From: Terrabacter sp. Ter38
GTDB lineage: Bacteria; Actinomycetota; Actinomycetes; Actinomycetales; Dermatophilaceae
DNA length: 64,000 nt
NCBI RefSeq assembly: GCF_024519435.1
Contig: NZ_JALJRZ010000008.1
Coordinates: forward strand, 62,001 to 126,000
Direction: 5' to 3'
The notes below the pieces were generated by a model that was not told where the DNA came from, ran no database searches, and was given only the letters and a program-made list of their open reading frames with translations. This document shows, in pieces, positions 55,314-64,000 of this stretch (the stretch's first letter is position 1; each line of letters starts with the position of its first letter). Made by a program: the position numbers and the translations under genes.

Positions 55314-55410
55314 CGTGAGGCCGGAGATCACGCCCCGACGGTGTGTGCAGCGAGCGTTGCCAGGGCGCCGTTCAGTGCACACAGGGTCCTGGGACGAGGG
55401 TGGGCCCGGG

Positions 55411-56286
55411 TCAGGGCTTCTCCTCCGGAGGGACGGAGTCATCGGGCTCGTCGAAGGTGAGCTCGCCCTGTGTCGGCCGTTCCCCGGGTCCACCGACCCC
55501 GGCCACGTCGCCCGTCGGAGTGGCGTCGGCGACATGCGCGACGTTGACGGCCGGCTCCTCCGACACGTCCGCGTCGAGGTCGTCCTCCGGGCTCGGCTCG
55601 ACGTCCGGCACCTCGGCCGCCCACGACGCCGCGTCGTCGGCCTCGACCGCCTCGTCGAGTGCTGCCACCACGACCGGCTCACCGACGCCGGCCACGTCGC
55701 CGTTCGGGGTCGCGTCGACGACCGGCGCGACGTCTGCGACCCCATCGCGGTGCGGGGTCGCGTCGACACCAGGCGCGGAGTCGTCCAGCTCCGTCGAAGA
55801 CTCGGTCAGCAGCGCGTCCTCGTCCTCGGCATCTCGGTCCCACGACTCCGCCGCACCCCGAGGCACGGAGAGCGGCGTTTGGGCCCCACCGAATCCGGTC
55901 CCGTCCGCGTCCTCCGCCTCGTCGACGTCCGCCCTGGCGGCCGCGTCGACGTCGTCCGCCTCGTCCTGCGAACCAGCATCCGGAGCGGCTTCAGCCGTCT
56001 CGGCGCCCAGGGCCCCTGCACCCGCCGCGGCGGCGAGATCGGCGCCTCCGGCAATGCCCACGGCACCCGCCACCGGCTCGCCCGCCGAGACCACGGGCGT
56101 GAGCTCGGGCCCCGTGGGGTCGGCGTCAGCCTCCACGCCGGAGCCGGCCTGCTCGCTCGCCGCAGCGGCAGGCGATGCACCCGCGCGCGCGCCTGCCTGG
56201 ACCGTCCGGCTCGCGCGCCTGACGGTGAGGAACCACGTGATCGCCGCGCCGAGGACGAACGCCAGCACGAGGAGCAGCCACGTCAT
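55411..56286 (-). CDS. Acidic bitopic membrane protein with DATPxGDVAGVG repeats
   Basis: A 291-aa protein: one membrane helix at the very N-terminus (MTWLLLVLAFVLGAAITWFL), then a basic patch (TVRRASR) and about 260 residues of Ala/Asp/Glu-rich, probably disordered cytoplasmic sequence. Within it DATPNGDVAGVG and DATPTGDVAGVG are near-identical repeats, with a degenerate DATPHRDGVADV. I do not recognise a function. The ATG at 56286 overlaps the stop of the upstream 93-aa membrane gene (ATGA). Confidence 0.75.
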   Translation of the reverse strand: MTWLLLVLAFVLGAAITWFLTVRRASRTVQAGARAGASPAAAASEQAGSGVEADADPTGPELTPVVSAGEPVAGAVGIAGGADLAAAAGAGALGAETAEAAPDAGSQDEADDVDAAARADVDEAEDADGTGFGGAQTPLSVPRGAAESWDRDAEDEDALLTESSTELDDSAPGVDATPHRDGVADVAPVVDATPNGDVAGVGEPVVVAALDEAVEADDAASWAAEVPDVEPSPEDDLDADVSEEPAVNVAHVADATPTGDVAGVGGPGERPTQGELTFDEPDDSVPPEEKP

Positions 56287-56564
56287 CGCGTGACCTCCGA
56301 ACCGCTCGCCGCGCCGAGATCGGCGAACGCCTCGTCCTCGGAGCGCGCCGGCACGAGCCGTCCGGCCACCGCGATGGCGACGAGCGAGCCAACGACGAAA
56401 CCGACGATGCTCCACAGGAAGCCGCTCCAGAAGCCGCTGTCGCTACGACCGAGGAAGCCGAGCAGCACCGTCACGACGACGAGAGCCGTCCACCAGGTGC
56501 CACCGACACCGGTGCGGTACAAACGGGTTACGGTGTTCCCACTGCTGTGGGCCTGCTGGGCCAT
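56283..56564 (-). CDS. Small two-helix membrane protein
   Basis: A 93-aa protein with two membrane helices (WWTALVVVTVLLGFLG and FLWSIVGFVVGSLVAIAVAG) joined by a Gly/Ser loop. The start ATG at 56564 has GGAGG 4 nt upstream. It is translationally coupled to the acidic membrane protein that follows. Function unknown; nothing in the sequence suggests catalysis. Confidence 0.75.
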   Translation of the reverse strand: MAQQAHSSGNTVTRLYRTGVGGTWWTALVVVTVLLGFLGRSDSGFWSGFLWSIVGFVVGSLVAIAVAGRLVPARSEDEAFADLGAASGSEVTR

Positions 56565-56680
56565 CGGTCCTCCACGGGTCGGGCGTCGCGCGGTCGCGAC
56601 GACGCTACCTCGCCGGCGCCCGAGGACGCAGGGAACGCCTCGGCGTCCTTCACCACTCCGTGGCTGCCCGACGGTCCGTC

Positions 56681-57115
56681 TCAGGCCGCGGCGCAGCCAC
56701 CCTCCGCCGGCAGCACCGCGACGGCGTCCGGAGCAGCGATCGCGACGGCGTGCAGGGTGAACCCAGCCGTCCGGCAGGCACCTTCGAAAGCCGCACGCAG
56801 GTCGAGATCGCGAGGGGTGGGTGCCGCCCGGCCGGGCCGGGCGATCACCATGACGACGTCGTGCACCTCGTGCCGCGCCATCTCGGAGAGCAGCATCCCG
56901 ACGCCCTCGAGGACCTGGCCTACATCGACGCGCCGTGGCTCGTCGGGCAGGCAGATCGGCTGGAGCAGGCGGCCGTTGTCGTGCATGAGCAACAGGTAGG
57001 TCGCTCCATCGGATCTCGTCTGCTCGGTGACGATGAGGTCGACCACCCCCTCGAAGACGTCGGGGTCGGTGATCGGTCGCTGGGCCCAGTCTCGAGGAAG
57101 CTCGTCGAAGCGCAT
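56681..57115 (-). CDS. Conserved hypothetical protein
   Basis: A 144-aa soluble protein beginning MRFDELPRDWAQRPITDPDVFEGVVDLIV, with alternating strands and helices (ATYLLLMHDNGRLLQPICL, VHDVVMVIARPGRAAPTPRDL, FTLHAVAIAAPDAVAVLP). The layout resembles a small alpha/beta fold with a conserved ARPGRxxPTPRD-like loop. I cannot assign a function. The ATG at 57115 lacks a clear ribosome-binding site, and it is divergent from the amidase gene. Confidence 0.7.
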   Translation of the reverse strand: MRFDELPRDWAQRPITDPDVFEGVVDLIVTEQTRSDGATYLLLMHDNGRLLQPICLPDEPRRVDVGQVLEGVGMLLSEMARHEVHDVVMVIARPGRAAPTPRDLDLRAAFEGACRTAGFTLHAVAIAAPDAVAVLPAEGGCAAA

Positions 57116-57271
57116 GACAAGAGCATGGCGGCCACCGGTGACAGTCGGCCGGCGTTGTCCACACGCCCGGACGACGCCTCGCCGCGAGAGGTAGCGTTCT
57201 GACACCAGGTCCGATGCCACGATCTCCTCGCCAGCAGGCGGCGCGAGGTCGACCGCCGCGGAAGGACGCCC

Positions 57272-58702
57272 ATGCCGCACACGTCTGGTCGACCGGCCAG
57301 CCTCACCGCCACCGAGCTCGTCGCTGCGTACGCCTCGGGAGACCTCTCGCCCGTCGACGTGCTGCACGATGTCGCCGACGTCATCGAGACCCGTGAGCCT
57401 CTGCTCAACGCGTTCTGGCGGCTCGACCTCGAGGGGGCCGAGGCCGCCGCCCGCGACAGCGAGGCCCGTTGGCGCAGGAGTGAACCCGCGGGGCCGATCG
57501 ACGGCGTCCCGGTGACGGTCAAGGAGAACCTCGGTCGCGCCGGCATCCCGATGCCCTTCGGCAACGCCGGCGTCGAGCCCCTCGTCCCGACACGGGACAG
57601 CCCGGTCGTCGAGCGGATCGAGGAGTCCGGCGGCGTCGTGCTCGGTTCCACGGTGATGCCCGACTGGGGCATGCTCAGCTCGGGCGTCTCGAGCCTGCAC
57701 GGCATCACCCGTTCGCCGTGGGACCCCTCCCTGACGACGGGGGGCTCGTCCTCGGGCGCCGGTGCCGCCGCCGCCGGCGGCTACGGGCCGCTGCACGTCG
57801 GTACCGACATCGGCGGCTCGATCCGCCTGCCGGGCACCTGGCTCGGCCTGACGACCCTCAAGCCGAGCGCCGGACGCGTCCCGCTCGACGCCCCGTACCT
57901 CGGTCGAGTGGCCGGCCCGCTCGTCCGGTCGGCCGCAGACGCGGCGCTGCTGCTCTCGGTGATCAGCCGCCCCGACCCCCGCGACTGGACGAGCCTGCCG
58001 CCGGCCGACCTCGCCGCCGTGCTGCCCCACGACCCTCTCGACGTCTCCCGTCTGCGCATCGGCGTGCTGCTCGATGCCGGGTGCGGGCTGCCGGTGGACC
58101 CTGTCGTGGCGCACGCGGTCGAGGCTGCTGCCGCTCTCTTCGCCCACTCCGGGGCGGAGGTGGTGCCCGTGGCCCCGTTCATGACGCCGATGATGCTGCG
58201 GGACCTCGACGAGTTCTGGCGGATGCGTTCGCTCACCGACTTCCAGGCCCTGACGCCGGAGGCCCGCGATCGAGTGCTCCCGTTCATCCGGCGGTGGGTG
58301 CTCGCCGTACGCGATGTGGACGGCCCGTCCGTCATGCGCGACTACGCGAGCATCATGTCCCTCCAGCAGGCCACGATCGCCGCCACCGAGCCTTTCGACC
58401 TCGTGCTCTCCCCCGTCGCGCCGATGACAGCATTTCCTGCCGCGTGGCCGATGCCGTGGGGCGACGACGACGAAGGCATGGCCCACATCGGCTTCACCGC
58501 GCCCTACAACACGTCCGGTCAGCCCGCGGCATCGGTGAACTGCGGGTTCACCCCCGACGGGCGCACCATCGGGCTGCAGGTGTCCGGCCGACGCTTCGAC
58601 GACCTCGGGGTGCTCCGCGCCGTCGACTGGTACGAGCGCCACCGGGACAGCTCGGCAACGCCTCGCTGGCCCATCCCGGAGCGAGGGACGAGGGGCGCCT
58701 GA
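57272..58702 (+). CDS. Amidase-signature family hydrolase
   Basis: A 476-aa amidase of the Ser-cisSer-Lys class. The catalytic Lys is in VTVKENLG (near 83). The glycine/serine signature GGSSSGAGAAAA (near 157) supplies the cis-Ser and GTDIGGSIRLPG (near 177) the nucleophile. There is no signal peptide, so it is cytoplasmic. The family covers indole-acetamide, aryl-amide and other amidases as well as GatA; there are no GatB/C neighbours, so a tRNA-linked role is unlikely. The ATG at 57272 follows GGAAGGA. Confidence 0.9.
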   Translation: MPHTSGRPASLTATELVAAYASGDLSPVDVLHDVADVIETREPLLNAFWRLDLEGAEAAARDSEARWRRSEPAGPIDGVPVTVKENLGRAGIPMPFGNAGVEPLVPTRDSPVVERIEESGGVVLGSTVMPDWGMLSSGVSSLHGITRSPWDPSLTTGGSSSGAGAAAAGGYGPLHVGTDIGGSIRLPGTWLGLTTLKPSAGRVPLDAPYLGRVAGPLVRSAADAALLLSVISRPDPRDWTSLPPADLAAVLPHDPLDVSRLRIGVLLDAGCGLPVDPVVAHAVEAAAALFAHSGAEVVPVAPFMTPMMLRDLDEFWRMRSLTDFQALTPEARDRVLPFIRRWVLAVRDVDGPSVMRDYASIMSLQQATIAATEPFDLVLSPVAPMTAFPAAWPMPWGDDDEGMAHIGFTAPYNTSGQPAASVNCGFTPDGRTIGLQVSGRRFDDLGVLRAVDWYERHRDSSATPRWPIPERGTRGA

Positions 58703-58805
58703 CACCCCACAACCCGGAACGAGCAGGGCCGCCCGAGGGGCGACCGCGCTCGCACGGCAGAATGCGTGATCTCGGTGTTCGTCGACGTCAAGGAGTTCAG
58801 CCCCC

Positions 58806-61184
58806 GTGAACGTGCAGGTGAAGGTGCCGTCCATCGAACGTCGCATCGCAGAGGAGCTCGGCGTCCGCGATGGACAGGTGACCGCGGCCGTGGGCCTGCT
58901 CGACGGCGGCTCGACCGTCCCCTTCGTGGCGCGCTACCGCAAGGAGGTGACGGGCGGCCTCGACGACACCCAGCTGCGCACGCTCGAGGAGCGTCTCGGC
59001 TACCTCCGCGAGCTCGAGGAGCGCCGCGCTGCCGTGCTCGCCTCCGTCGAGGAGCAGGGCAAGCTCGACGAGACCCTGCGCGCGCAGATCCTCGCCGCGG
59101 AGACCAAGGCGCGCCTCGAGGACATCTATCTCCCGTTCAAGCCGAAGCGCCGCACCAAGGCGCAGATCGCCCGCGAGGCAGGACTCGAGCCCCTCGCCGA
59201 GCTGCTGCTCGGCGACCCCGGCACCGATCCCGCCACCGCTGCAACGCGTTTCGTCGACGCCGAGCGTGAGGTCGCCGACGCCGCGGCCGCCCTCGACGGC
59301 GCCCGCGCCATCCTCGTCGAGCGCTTCGCCGAGGATGCAGACCTGATCGGTGACCTGCGCGAGCGCGTCTGGAAGCAGGGCCACCTCGGCTCGCGCGTAC
59401 GCTCCGGCAAGGAGGAGGAGGGCGCGAAGTTCTCCGACTACTTCGACTTCACCGAGCCCCTCGCCAAGCTCCCCTCGCACCGCATCCTCGCCCTCTTCCG
59501 CGGCGAGAAGGAGGACGTTCTCTCGCTCGAGATCAACCCCGAGGACCCAGCGGCCGAGCAGCAGCCCGGCCCGACGGCATACGAACGCGCCATTGCTCGG
59601 CGGTTCGGCATCGAGAACACCGGGCGCCCCGCCGACCAGTGGCTCGCCGACACCGTCCGTTGGGCCTGGCGCACGAAGATCCTCGTCCACCTCGGCATCG
59701 ACGCCCGGATGCAGCTGCGCCGGGCCGCCGAGGAGGAGGCCGTACGCGTGTTCGCGGCCAACCTGCGCGACCTGCTGCTCGCCGCTCCCGCCGGAGCGCG
59801 CGCGACCATGGGCCTCGACCCGGGCTTCCGCACGGGCGTCAAGGTCGCCGTCGTCGACGGCACCGGCCGGGTCGTCGCGACTGAGGTCATCTACCCGCAC
59901 GTCCCACAGCACCAGTGGGACCGCTCGCTCGCGACCCTCGCACGGCTCGCCGAGGAGCACTCGGTCGACCTCATCGCCATCGGCAACGGCACCGCGTCGC
60001 GCGAGACCGACCGCCTCGCCGGCGACCTCATCAAGGCACACCCCGAGCTGAAGCTGACGTCGGCCGTCGTCTCCGAGGCCGGCGCCTCGGTCTACTCCGC
60101 GTCGGCGTTCGCGTCGCAGGAGCTGCCCGGCATGGACGTCTCGCTGCGCGGCGCCGTCTCGATCGCCCGCCGCCTGCAGGACCCGCTCGCCGAGCTCGTC
60201 AAGATCGACCCGAAGTCGATCGGCGTCGGTCAGTACCAGCACGACATCAGCCAGACGGCACTCTCGCGCTCGCTCGACGCGGTCGTCGAGGACTGCGTCA
60301 ACGCCGTCGGCGTCGACGTCAACACGGCGTCGGCTCCCCTGCTCACCCGCGTCTCGGGCATCACCCCCGGTCTCGCCGAGAGCATCGTCGCGCACCGCGA
60401 CGCGACTGGCCCGTTCCGCACGCGCAAGGCCCTCAAGGACGTGCCGCGCCTCGGGCCGAAGGCGTTCGAGCAGGCGGCCGGCTTCCTCCGGATCCCAGGA
60501 GGGGACGACCCGCTGGATGCGTCGGCCGTTCACCCCGAGGCCTATCCCGTCGTCCGGCGCATGCTCGAGTCGACCGGGCAGAAGCTGACCTCCCTCATCG
60601 GCAACACCGTTGCGCTGCAGTCGATCCGGCCCGCCGACTACGTCGACGACAGCTTCGGCCTGCCGACCGTCACCGACATCATCAGCGAGCTCGACAAGCC
60701 CGGGCGCGACCCGCGACCGACCTTCAAGACGGCGACCTTCAAGGACGGCGTCGAGGAGATCAAGCACCTCAAGCCGGGGATGACGCTCGAGGGCGTCGTG
60801 ACGAACGTCGCGGCGTTCGGTGCGTTCATCGACATCGGCGTCCACCAGGACGGCCTGGCCCACGTCTCGGCGCTCTCCAGGAGCTTCGTGCGCGACCCGC
60901 ACGACGTCGTGAAGTCCGGCGACGTCGTCATGGTCAAGGTCCTCGAGGTCGACGTGCCCCGCAAGCGGATCTCGCTGACCCTGCGCCTCGACGACGAGGT
61001 GACCCCCGGCGCCCCGAAGGAGCGAACGGGTCAGGGGCAGGGAGGCCAGCAGCGCGGTGGTCAGGGCCGCGGCGGCCAGGGCCGTGGTCAGAGCCAGATG
61101 GGCCACGGCAACCGCCCCCGGAAAGAGGCTCCTGCCGACAGCGCCATGGCCGACGCCCTGCGCCGCGCCGGTTTCACCGGCTGA
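58806..61184 (+). CDS. tex: Tex-like S1 RNA-binding protein
   Basis: A 792-aa protein with the full Tex layout: helical N-terminus ([27 protein letters not shown]), a YqgF/RNase H-like domain around [21 protein letters not shown] (near 337), and tandem helix-hairpin-helix motifs ([25 protein letters not shown] near 538). The S1 domain [24 protein letters not shown] is near 655-725, followed by a Gly/Gln/Arg-rich tail. Tex binds nucleic acid and affects transcription; its exact role varies among species. The start is GTG at 58806 with AAGGAG 10 nt upstream. Confidence 0.95.
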   Translation: MNVQVKVPSIERRIAEELGVRDGQVTAAVGLLDGGSTVPFVARYRKEVTGGLDDTQLRTLEERLGYLRELEERRAAVLASVEEQGKLDETLRAQILAAETKARLEDIYLPFKPKRRTKAQIAREAGLEPLAELLLGDPGTDPATAATRFVDAEREVADAAAALDGARAILVERFAEDADLIGDLRERVWKQGHLGSRVRSGKEEEGAKFSDYFDFTEPLAKLPSHRILALFRGEKEDVLSLEINPEDPAAEQQPGPTAYERAIARRFGIENTGRPADQWLADTVRWAWRTKILVHLGIDARMQLRRAAEEEAVRVFAANLRDLLLAAPAGARATMGLDPGFRTGVKVAVVDGTGRVVATEVIYPHVPQHQWDRSLATLARLAEEHSVDLIAIGNGTASRETDRLAGDLIKAHPELKLTSAVVSEAGASVYSASAFASQELPGMDVSLRGAVSIARRLQDPLAELVKIDPKSIGVGQYQHDISQTALSRSLDAVVEDCVNAVGVDVNTASAPLLTRVSGITPGLAESIVAHRDATGPFRTRKALKDVPRLGPKAFEQAAGFLRIPGGDDPLDASAVHPEAYPVVRRMLESTGQKLTSLIGNTVALQSIRPADYVDDSFGLPTVTDIISELDKPGRDPRPTFKTATFKDGVEEIKHLKPGMTLEGVVTNVAAFGAFIDIGVHQDGLAHVSALSRSFVRDPHDVVKSGDVVMVKVLEVDVPRKRISLTLRLDDEVTPGAPKERTGQGQGGQQRGGQGRGGQGRGQSQMGHGNRPRKEAPADSAMADALRRAGFTG

Positions 61185-61202
61185 TCGCGCGGTGACGGCG
61201 CC

Positions 61203-61583
61203 TCAGGCGTCGGGCGCGGCTCCGTGGAAGACCGCCTCGACGTTGTTGCCGTCGGGGTCGCGCACGAACGCGCCGTAGTAGCCGGGGTGGTACTCCGGCC
61301 ACAGGCGCGGCTCGTGCAGCGACTCGGCGCCGAGCTCGAGCGCCGTGGCGTGGAAGGCGCGCACCGCGTCGACGCCGTCCGCCTGGAACGCGCAGTGCAT
61401 CTCGCGGTTGGGCTCGGTCCCCTGCCATCGGCTGATCCAGAAGTCGGGGTGCCCCACGGTGCCGTAGCCGATGGCCACGCCGACGTCCATCTGTCGGCTG
61501 TAGCCGAGGACGCCGAGCACCGCGTCGTAGAAGCGGGCGCTGGCCTCGAGGTCGGAGCAGTTGATGCCGAAGTGGTCGATCAT
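61203..61583 (-). CDS. VOC-family (glyoxalase-like) protein
   Basis: A 126-aa single-domain vicinal-oxygen-chelate protein: MIDHFGINCSDLEASARFYDAVLGVLGY at the start and YYGAFVRDPDGNNVEAVFH at the end, the typical beta-alpha-beta-beta-beta ends with His and Glu as likely metal ligands. It would act as a dimer on a small metabolite; substrate unknown. The ATG at 61583 sits 6 nt after a TAGCCT box and has no ribosome-binding site. Confidence 0.87.
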   Translation of the reverse strand: MIDHFGINCSDLEASARFYDAVLGVLGYSRQMDVGVAIGYGTVGHPDFWISRWQGTEPNREMHCAFQADGVDAVRAFHATALELGAESLHEPRLWPEYHPGYYGAFVRDPDGNNVEAVFHGAAPDA

Positions 61584-61589
61584 GCACCG

Positions 61590-61595
61590 AGGCTA
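61590..61595 (-). promoter_or_regulatory. Leaderless-type -10 box of the VOC gene
   Basis: TAGCCT on the minus strand, 6 nt before the ATG at 61583. Confidence 0.55.
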
Positions 61596-61723
61596 GGACG
61601 GATGCTCGTCGAGCGGCGCCGAAGAGCCGGCCCGACCCATTGTCTTCCGGGCCAGTCTTTGGTCGACTGTCTGTGGTGGGTCCGGCCCATCAGGAGGCCG
61701 GTCCGAACGATCCGGAGGTGCCC

Positions 61724-62158
61724 ATGAGCAGTTCAACGCAGTCGATCCCCGAGAACGCAGAGGATGCCGAGCTCGAAGGATCTCCCGCGGGCGTGCACTC
61801 GAGCCTCACCGTCGGCGCGCCCGTCGACCGGGTGTGGCAGCACCTCATCAGCGCCCGCGGCACCGAGGCGCTTTTCGGCCCCGGCGTCACGCTCGGCAAC
61901 AAGGGCGAGTCGTGGCACAGCTCCGAGGGCCCGCACGGCGTCGTGCGCAGCTACCACCCGATGGAGCAGGTACGCGTGTCGTGGCACCCCCATGCGGATG
62001 GCCCCCTCAGCATCGTCGACCTCCAGCTGAAGCCGGACGGTGACGGCACGCGCGTCGACCTCTACCACGAGGGCCAGGGCATCGCCGATGACGGCGCCGG
62101 CGACAAGTCCCGCTGGGACCACGCCCTCGACCGCTTCGCGCAGGCCCTCGACGCCTGA
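61724..62158 (+). CDS. SRPBCC/AHSA1-type protein
   Basis: A 144-aa protein with an SRPBCC hydrophobic-pocket fold: SSLTVGAPVDRVWQHLISARGTEALFG (strand, then the START-type helix), YHPMEQVRVSWHP, SIVDLQLKPDGDGTRVDLYHEG and the long C-terminal helix KSRWDHALDRFAQALD. Members bind hydrophobic ligands or interact with partner proteins; none is evident here. The ATG at 61724 follows GGAGGTG at 4 nt. Confidence 0.82.
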   Translation: MSSSTQSIPENAEDAELEGSPAGVHSSLTVGAPVDRVWQHLISARGTEALFGPGVTLGNKGESWHSSEGPHGVVRSYHPMEQVRVSWHPHADGPLSIVDLQLKPDGDGTRVDLYHEGQGIADDGAGDKSRWDHALDRFAQALDA

Positions 62159-62217
62159 GCCCAACACCCGGCCCGGAGAGCCCCGGGACCTCACGCGGAC
62201 GACGCCGTCTCGGCCGT

Positions 62218-63141
62218 TCAGCGGACGACCATGACGGGGCAGGCCGCGTCGTGGATGGCGCGGTGGCTGACCGACCCGAGCAGCATGCCCGCGAACCCGC
62301 CGTGGCCCCGCGAGCCGACGACGATCATCCCTGCCGTCGCGCCCAGGTCGGCGAGCGACTGGCCCGGGTCTCCGTAGAGCACCTCCGTCGTGACGATGAC
62401 CTTCGGGTGCCGCGCCCGCACACGCTCGGCCGCCCGCAGCACCGACTGCTCGGCGTTGTCGCGGATGGCGTGCGTCTCCTCCGTCCCGCCCTTGGCGGTC
62501 TCGACGTACGTCCACGCCTCCATCGACAGCGAGTGCGCGACGCGCACGATGTGGAGCACGGCACCCTCGCGCTCGGCGACCTCGACGGCCGTCTCGACGG
62601 CCCGCATCGCGGCGTCCGAGTCGTCGATGCCGACGACGACGTCGTGCCCGCGCCCGGGACGGGGTGGCATCGGCACGTCGTCGGAGGTCTTGCCCTCCGG
62701 CCCGCGCACGACGACGACGGGGCAGTGTGCGTGCGCCGCGACGGCATACGAGGTCGAGCCGAGCAGCCCGGCCAGGATGCGTCCGCGCCCACGGCTGCCG
62801 ACGACGACGAGGTCGGCGTCCTTCGACATGTCCACGAGCTGCGCCGCGGGGCTGCCGAGCCAGTACTGCGTCGTCACCTGGGAGGCGTCGAGCGTGGCGC
62901 CGGCGCGGACCGCACCTTCGTCGACGATCGCCTTGGCGGCGTGCTCGAGCGAGGGCTCGATCTCGGAGAGGTCCATCGCCGGGAACGCGGGGGTGGCGGC
63001 CAGGTTGACGCTGTGCACCAGGGTCAGGTGCTTGCCCTGCTGGCGAGCCGTCTCCGCGGCCCACTCGAGCGCGAGCTGTGATGATGCCGAACCGTCGTAG
63101 GCGACGACGATCCCGTTCGCCGTCCGCACCTGGCCGTTCAT
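62218..63141 (-). CDS. Universal stress protein, two UspA domains
   Basis: A 307-aa tandem UspA protein. Each half ends with the ATP-binding signature: VVGSRGRGRILAGLLGS (near 122) and VVGSRGHGGFAGMLLGS (near 275), pattern G-x2-G-x9-G-S. Tandem Usp proteins of this length are typical of actinobacteria and are often induced by hypoxia or stasis. The start is ATG at 63141 with AAGGGGAG about 5 nt upstream. No promoter motif was recognised. Confidence 0.9.
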   Translation of the reverse strand: MNGQVRTANGIVVAYDGSASSQLALEWAAETARQQGKHLTLVHSVNLAATPAFPAMDLSEIEPSLEHAAKAIVDEGAVRAGATLDASQVTTQYWLGSPAAQLVDMSKDADLVVVGSRGRGRILAGLLGSTSYAVAAHAHCPVVVVRGPEGKTSDDVPMPPRPGRGHDVVVGIDDSDAAMRAVETAVEVAEREGAVLHIVRVAHSLSMEAWTYVETAKGGTEETHAIRDNAEQSVLRAAERVRARHPKVIVTTEVLYGDPGQSLADLGATAGMIVVGSRGHGGFAGMLLGSVSHRAIHDAACPVMVVR

Positions 63142-63267
63142 GATGCTCCCCTTCTCTCGTTCGCCTGGCCGGGCGTCTGCTCCGTCCACCTCCATCGTCC
63201 CGCCGGCCCCGGGCTGCGCTGCTCCTTTGTGACCACTCAGACAGCGCCGGGGTCCCCGATGGCGTAT

Positions 63268-63303
63268 GCCGCCGGGCCGGGTCGCGAGACCCGGCCCGGC
63301 GGC
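63268..63303 (-). terminator. Strong hairpin terminator of the 3' subtilase gene
   Basis: GCCGCCGGGCCGGGTC - GCGA - GACCCGGCCCGGCGGC, a perfect 16-bp stem, 12 nt after the subtilase stop. Its left foot overlaps a GTATGCCG octamer (63264-63271). Confidence 0.8.
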
Positions 63304-63315
63304 CTGTGGGGTGGG

Positions 63316-64000
63316 TCAGCCGACGGCCTTGAGCGCGTCCACTTCCCCAGAGCCGAACCAGCCGTTCTGGCCGCGGCCGCCCTGGCACCGCTGCGCTGCG
63401 CCGTCGTCGACGCCCGGGAAGAAGGCGTACGGCGAGACGTCGGCCGGGCACGGCATCGGGTTGACGGCGTTCTGCAGGGCCGCCGAGAGCGCCCCTCCCG
63501 TCTTGCCGGTCACACTGGCGATGAGGGCTGCGACGCCTGCTGCGTGCGGCGAGGCCATCGAGGTGCCCTGCTGGTAGCAGTACGTCGCTCCGCTCGCGTC
63601 GACGACCCGGCGTGAGGCGAGGCACGTCACCGCGAGCAGGGACGCGGGCCAGGTCGAGAGCACCCGTCCGTTGGCGGCGGCTGCGGTCAGCTGGAGGACG
63701 GAGTCGCCTCCCGGCGCGGCGACGTCGACGGCGGAGATGCCGTAGGACGAGTAGAACGACTTCATCTCCTTGTTGCCGGTGGCGCTGACCCCGACGACGC
63801 CCGGGACCTCGGTCGGCACGACGGCACATGCGTTGCTGATCGCCCGGAGCACCGGGTTCGTGTCGTCGGGACTCGTCGCGTCCAGGGTCGGGTGCGACAG
63901 GTCGTCGGCCTGGTTGCCCTCGGCTGCGACGACGAGCACACCCTTGTTCTGGGCGTACCTGATGGCGCGACGCTCGGCGGTCCAGATGGCTCGCTGCTCG
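63316..64000 (-). CDS. Subtilisin-family (S8) protease, C-terminal part (start lies outside the window)
   Basis: About 228 C-terminal residues of an S8 peptidase, read continuously to the right edge (upstream peptide ...RRAIRYAQNKGVLVVAAEGN). It has the oxyanion-hole Asn region VVAAEGNQADDL, the conserved SSYG ... VDVAAPGG block and the catalytic Ser in GTSMASPHAAGVAAL. Asp and His of the triad would be further right. Four cysteines suggest export and disulfides. It is not a copy of the 44375 protease; the two differ in sequence and size of the C-terminal part. Confidence 0.9.
   Translation of the reverse strand, partial: EQRAIWTAERRAIRYAQNKGVLVVAAEGNQADDLSHPTLDATSPDDTNPVLRAISNACAVVPTEVPGVVGVSATGNKEMKSFYSSYGISAVDVAAPGGDSVLQLTAAAANGRVLSTWPASLLAVTCLASRRVVDASGATYCYQQGTSMASPHAAGVAALIASVTGKTGGALSAALQNAVNPMPCPADVSPYAFFPGVDDGAAQRCQGGRGQNGWFGSGEVDALKAVG

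Noticed and set aside
55314-55410. Terminator between the PKD-protein gene and the acidic membrane protein gene
   Set aside because: No stem longer than a few base pairs could be found by eye.

Overview
The window is one contiguous piece of a very GC-rich (roughly 70% or more) Gram-positive actinobacterial chromosome. Four things point to Micrococcales, most likely an Intrasporangiaceae-type genus such as Janibacter, Knoellia, Phycicoccus or Tetrasphaera: gene content, the frequent GTG/TTG starts, leaderless promoters of the TAnnnT type, and a MurE carrying the DNPR meso-diaminopimelate signature. The genus is an inference from gene order and composition, not a database result. Almost all of the window is coding. 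I see no rRNA, tRNA, CRISPR array, transposase or prophage.

Layout. (1) 1-7894, minus strand: start of the division/cell-wall (dcw) operon mraZ - rsmH - ftsL-like - ftsI - murE - murF - mraY, tightly packed with GTGA/ATGA overlaps. mraZ has a textbook-like operator of three GTGGAG repeats every 10 bp inside its own promoter. The 380-bp mraZ-rsmH gap carries a conserved-looking hairpin. (2) 8416-13011, plus strand: a divergent MoxR ATPase - DUF58 - TgpA-like transglutaminase operon, with two further GTGGAG pairs in the shared intergenic region. (3) 13221-17769, minus strand: a SARP-type regulator and a berberine-bridge-type FAD oxidase whose promoter has SARP-like 11-bp repeats. (4) 18004-23694, minus strand: primary sigma factor, a UspA protein, metX behind a SAM-IV riboswitch, and a DUF4192 protein with a six-copy acidic repeat. 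(5) 23845-33624: DUF1232 and EcsC proteins, a PatB/MalY C-S lyase overlapping a family-A DNA polymerase, a PAC2 protein, and a giant HrpA helicase. (6) 33761-44185: a DUF4232 lipoprotein, two related MmpS-like anchored proteins, FemX-like transferase, a small membrane-protein pair, an ADP-ribosylglycohydrolase-phosphatase fusion, and a Cas4/RecB nuclease-RNase H-SF1 helicase fusion. (7) 44375-53419: a large secreted subtilase, a DoxX protein and an McrBC-type restriction system. (8) 53770-64000: a DUF6318 lipoprotein and a PKD secreted protein joined by a lower-GC patch, small membrane proteins, an amidase, Tex, a VOC protein, an SRPBCC protein, a two-domain Usp, and the 3' part of a second subtilase.

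How the parts fit: much of the window is envelope biology (dcw operon, TgpA cluster, FemX, subtilases, lipoproteins). It also holds core regulation (RpoD, Tex, Usp proteins), sulfur-amino-acid metabolism under SAM control, and DNA protection or repair (McrBC, RecB-helicase, extra DNA polymerase).

The most unusual signal is not a gene. The octamer GTATGCCG (complement CGGCATAC) occurs 32 times by my reading, on both strands, inside genes and in two terminator-like hairpins, where base composition alone predicts about two. It behaves like a DNA-uptake-type or other genome-wide sequence tag. A second theme is that at least seven transcripts look leaderless.
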